Below, one piece after another: positions 63,271 to 64,000 of a stretch of DNA of 64,000 nucleotides. Source of the stretch: Gammaproteobacteria bacterium (GTDB taxonomy: Bacteria > Pseudomonadota > Gammaproteobacteria > DSM-16500); contig JAJPJI010000026.1 in NCBI GenBank assembly GCA_021324305.1, positions 1 through 64,000 of the forward strand. The letters are read 5' to 3'. Every line of letters starts with the position of its first letter. The first letter of the stretch is position 1. The notes under the pieces were generated by a model. It was given only the letters and a program-made list of their open reading frames with translations. It had not been told where the DNA came from and made no database searches. A program made the position numbers and the translations under genes.

Positions 63271-63990
63271 ATGCAGTCCGCGAAGAGATTTCTTAATTAT
63301 TCTGGAGTTTTGCTATTTTTATTTGCAATTCTCTCAAACCAGGTCATTGCTGCAGATTACGAATCCAGCAAGCGAATCAATGAAATCACCAAAACCTTCA
63401 TTATGAGCAATATACAGACTTCGCCGGACGAAACAGTGGAGGTAAAGGTTAATCAATCAAACACGCCTTTGCAAATTTCTGCCTGCTCTGGCGATATTAG
63501 CGCGGCATATCCCAAAAATTCTAATCAGGATTTACCATCGACGGTAGAGTTATCCTGTAATAGTCCTCAGCCATGGCATATTTTTATTCCCGTTGATGTT
63601 CAGATTTACACAAAAGTCATCGTCGCAAAACGCACTATCCCGCCAAAAGAAGTGATTACTGACGATGATATCGATTTCGCTGTTTATAACAAAAACCGTC
63701 TATTCAGCGGCTTTTTCACCAAAAAAGAAGATGTCACGGGAAATGAAACTTCCCGTCTTGTGACGGCAGGAACGGTTTTAACAAAAAAGAATGTACAGCT
63801 CCCACTACTGGTACACAGGAATCAGACTGTCAGCCTTATTTCTCAAAGTAACGCAGTGATCGTTACAATGCAGGGAATCGCAAAAGATGACGGCGCCTTG
63901 AATTCAATCGTTAAAATTTATAATCCATCATCAAAGCGAATAGTTGAAGCTATCGTTATTGGTCCAAATAAAGCACAAATATCGGCGTGA
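63271..63990 (+). CDS. flgA: Flagellar P-ring chaperone FlgA
   Basis: The 239-residue periplasmic FlgA assists P-ring assembly by FlgI. It has a signal peptide (about residues 1-25, 'SNQVIAAD') and a C-terminal SAF domain ('VVAKRTIPPKEVITDDDID', 'SRLVTAGTVLTKKNVQ'). The frame is open to a GTG at 63232, but the ATG at 63271 has AGGGGA seven bases before it and gives a proper signal peptide. Its place after flgN, rather than divergent from flgB or before flgM, is unusual. Confidence 0.93.
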   Translation: MQSAKRFLNYSGVLLFLFAILSNQVIAADYESSKRINEITKTFIMSNIQTSPDETVEVKVNQSNTPLQISACSGDISAAYPKNSNQDLPSTVELSCNSPQPWHIFIPVDVQIYTKVIVAKRTIPPKEVITDDDIDFAVYNKNRLFSGFFTKKEDVTGNETSRLVTAGTVLTKKNVQLPLLVHRNQTVSLISQSNAVIVTMQGIAKDDGALNSIVKIYNPSSKRIVEAIVIGPNKAQISA

Positions 63991-64000
63991 GTATCATCTA

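Noticed and set aside
1-64000. CRISPR arrays, tRNA or rRNA genes, transposases, prophage genes
   Set aside because: No tandem spaced repeats, no clover-leaf or rRNA sequence and no recognisable transposase, integrase or phage protein could be seen by reading either strand.

Overview
The window comes from a moderately AT-rich gammaproteobacterium. The flagellar gene set (FleQ/FleR, FlhF/FlhG, sigma-54 and sigma-28 promoters) is of the polar-flagellum type seen in Pseudomonas, Vibrio and Legionella. A secreted leucine-rich-repeat protein, a broken ankyrin gene, a PepO-type M13 peptidase and the patatin/acetoacetate decarboxylase pair suggest a Legionellales-like, host- or protist-associated relative. 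That placement is inference from gene content; no marker gene such as rRNA is present. I see no tRNA, rRNA, CRISPR array or intact insertion sequence.

Left part (1-30,700), metabolic and envelope genes. A patatin-like lipase and acetoacetate decarboxylase pair (partial at the window edge) is followed by an SLC13-type permease convergent with a universal stress protein. Next come a complete tripartite efflux set (outer membrane factor, HlyD/EmrA adaptor, EmrB transporter), a secreted LRR protein, a PEBP protein, an orphan helical protein, an outer-membrane barrel, a nucleoside phosphorylase, an M13 metallopeptidase and a 2-oxoglutarate oxygenase. The conserved ybbP-ybbA/tesA divergent locus, a glycine-zipper lipoprotein, an Mpo1-like membrane protein and an L,D-transpeptidase follow. 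From 22,900 to 30,700 lies an accessory block: a secreted protein with a caspase-like His-Gly/Asp-Ser-Cys signature, a large HAD-domain protein, an EamA transporter, an ankyrin pseudogene and two glycosyltransferase genes.

Right part (30,800-64,000), one large flagellar region. The leftward block fleR-fliE-F-G-H-I-J-Q-R-flhB-A-F-G-fliA (44,705 to 30,842) starts at a good sigma-54 promoter and ends in the sigma-28 gene. fleQ is divergent from it behind a sigma-70-like promoter. The leftward block flgB-C-D-E-F-G-H-K-L starts at a near-perfect sigma-54 promoter. fliC-fliD-fliS-fliT and fliK also lie leftward, with a sigma-28 promoter before fliC. The rightward block flgI-J-M-N-A starts at a third sigma-54 promoter. 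The logic is a cascade: FleQ with sigma-54 switches on fleR, rod/hook and ring genes; FliA, held by FlgM until hook completion, switches on flagellin. FlhF/FlhG imply a polar flagellum. fliL, fliM, fliN, fliO, fliP, fleS, the motor stator and all chemotaxis genes are absent here and must lie elsewhere or be missing.

The most notable points are a fliJ gene split across two frames at a nine-base homopolymer, a FleR with a degenerate receiver and altered GAFTGA loop, flagellin whose TLR5-contact residues are replaced, a putative glycosylation block abutting the flagellar genes, and the secreted caspase-like protein encoded 22 bases ahead of the HAD protein.
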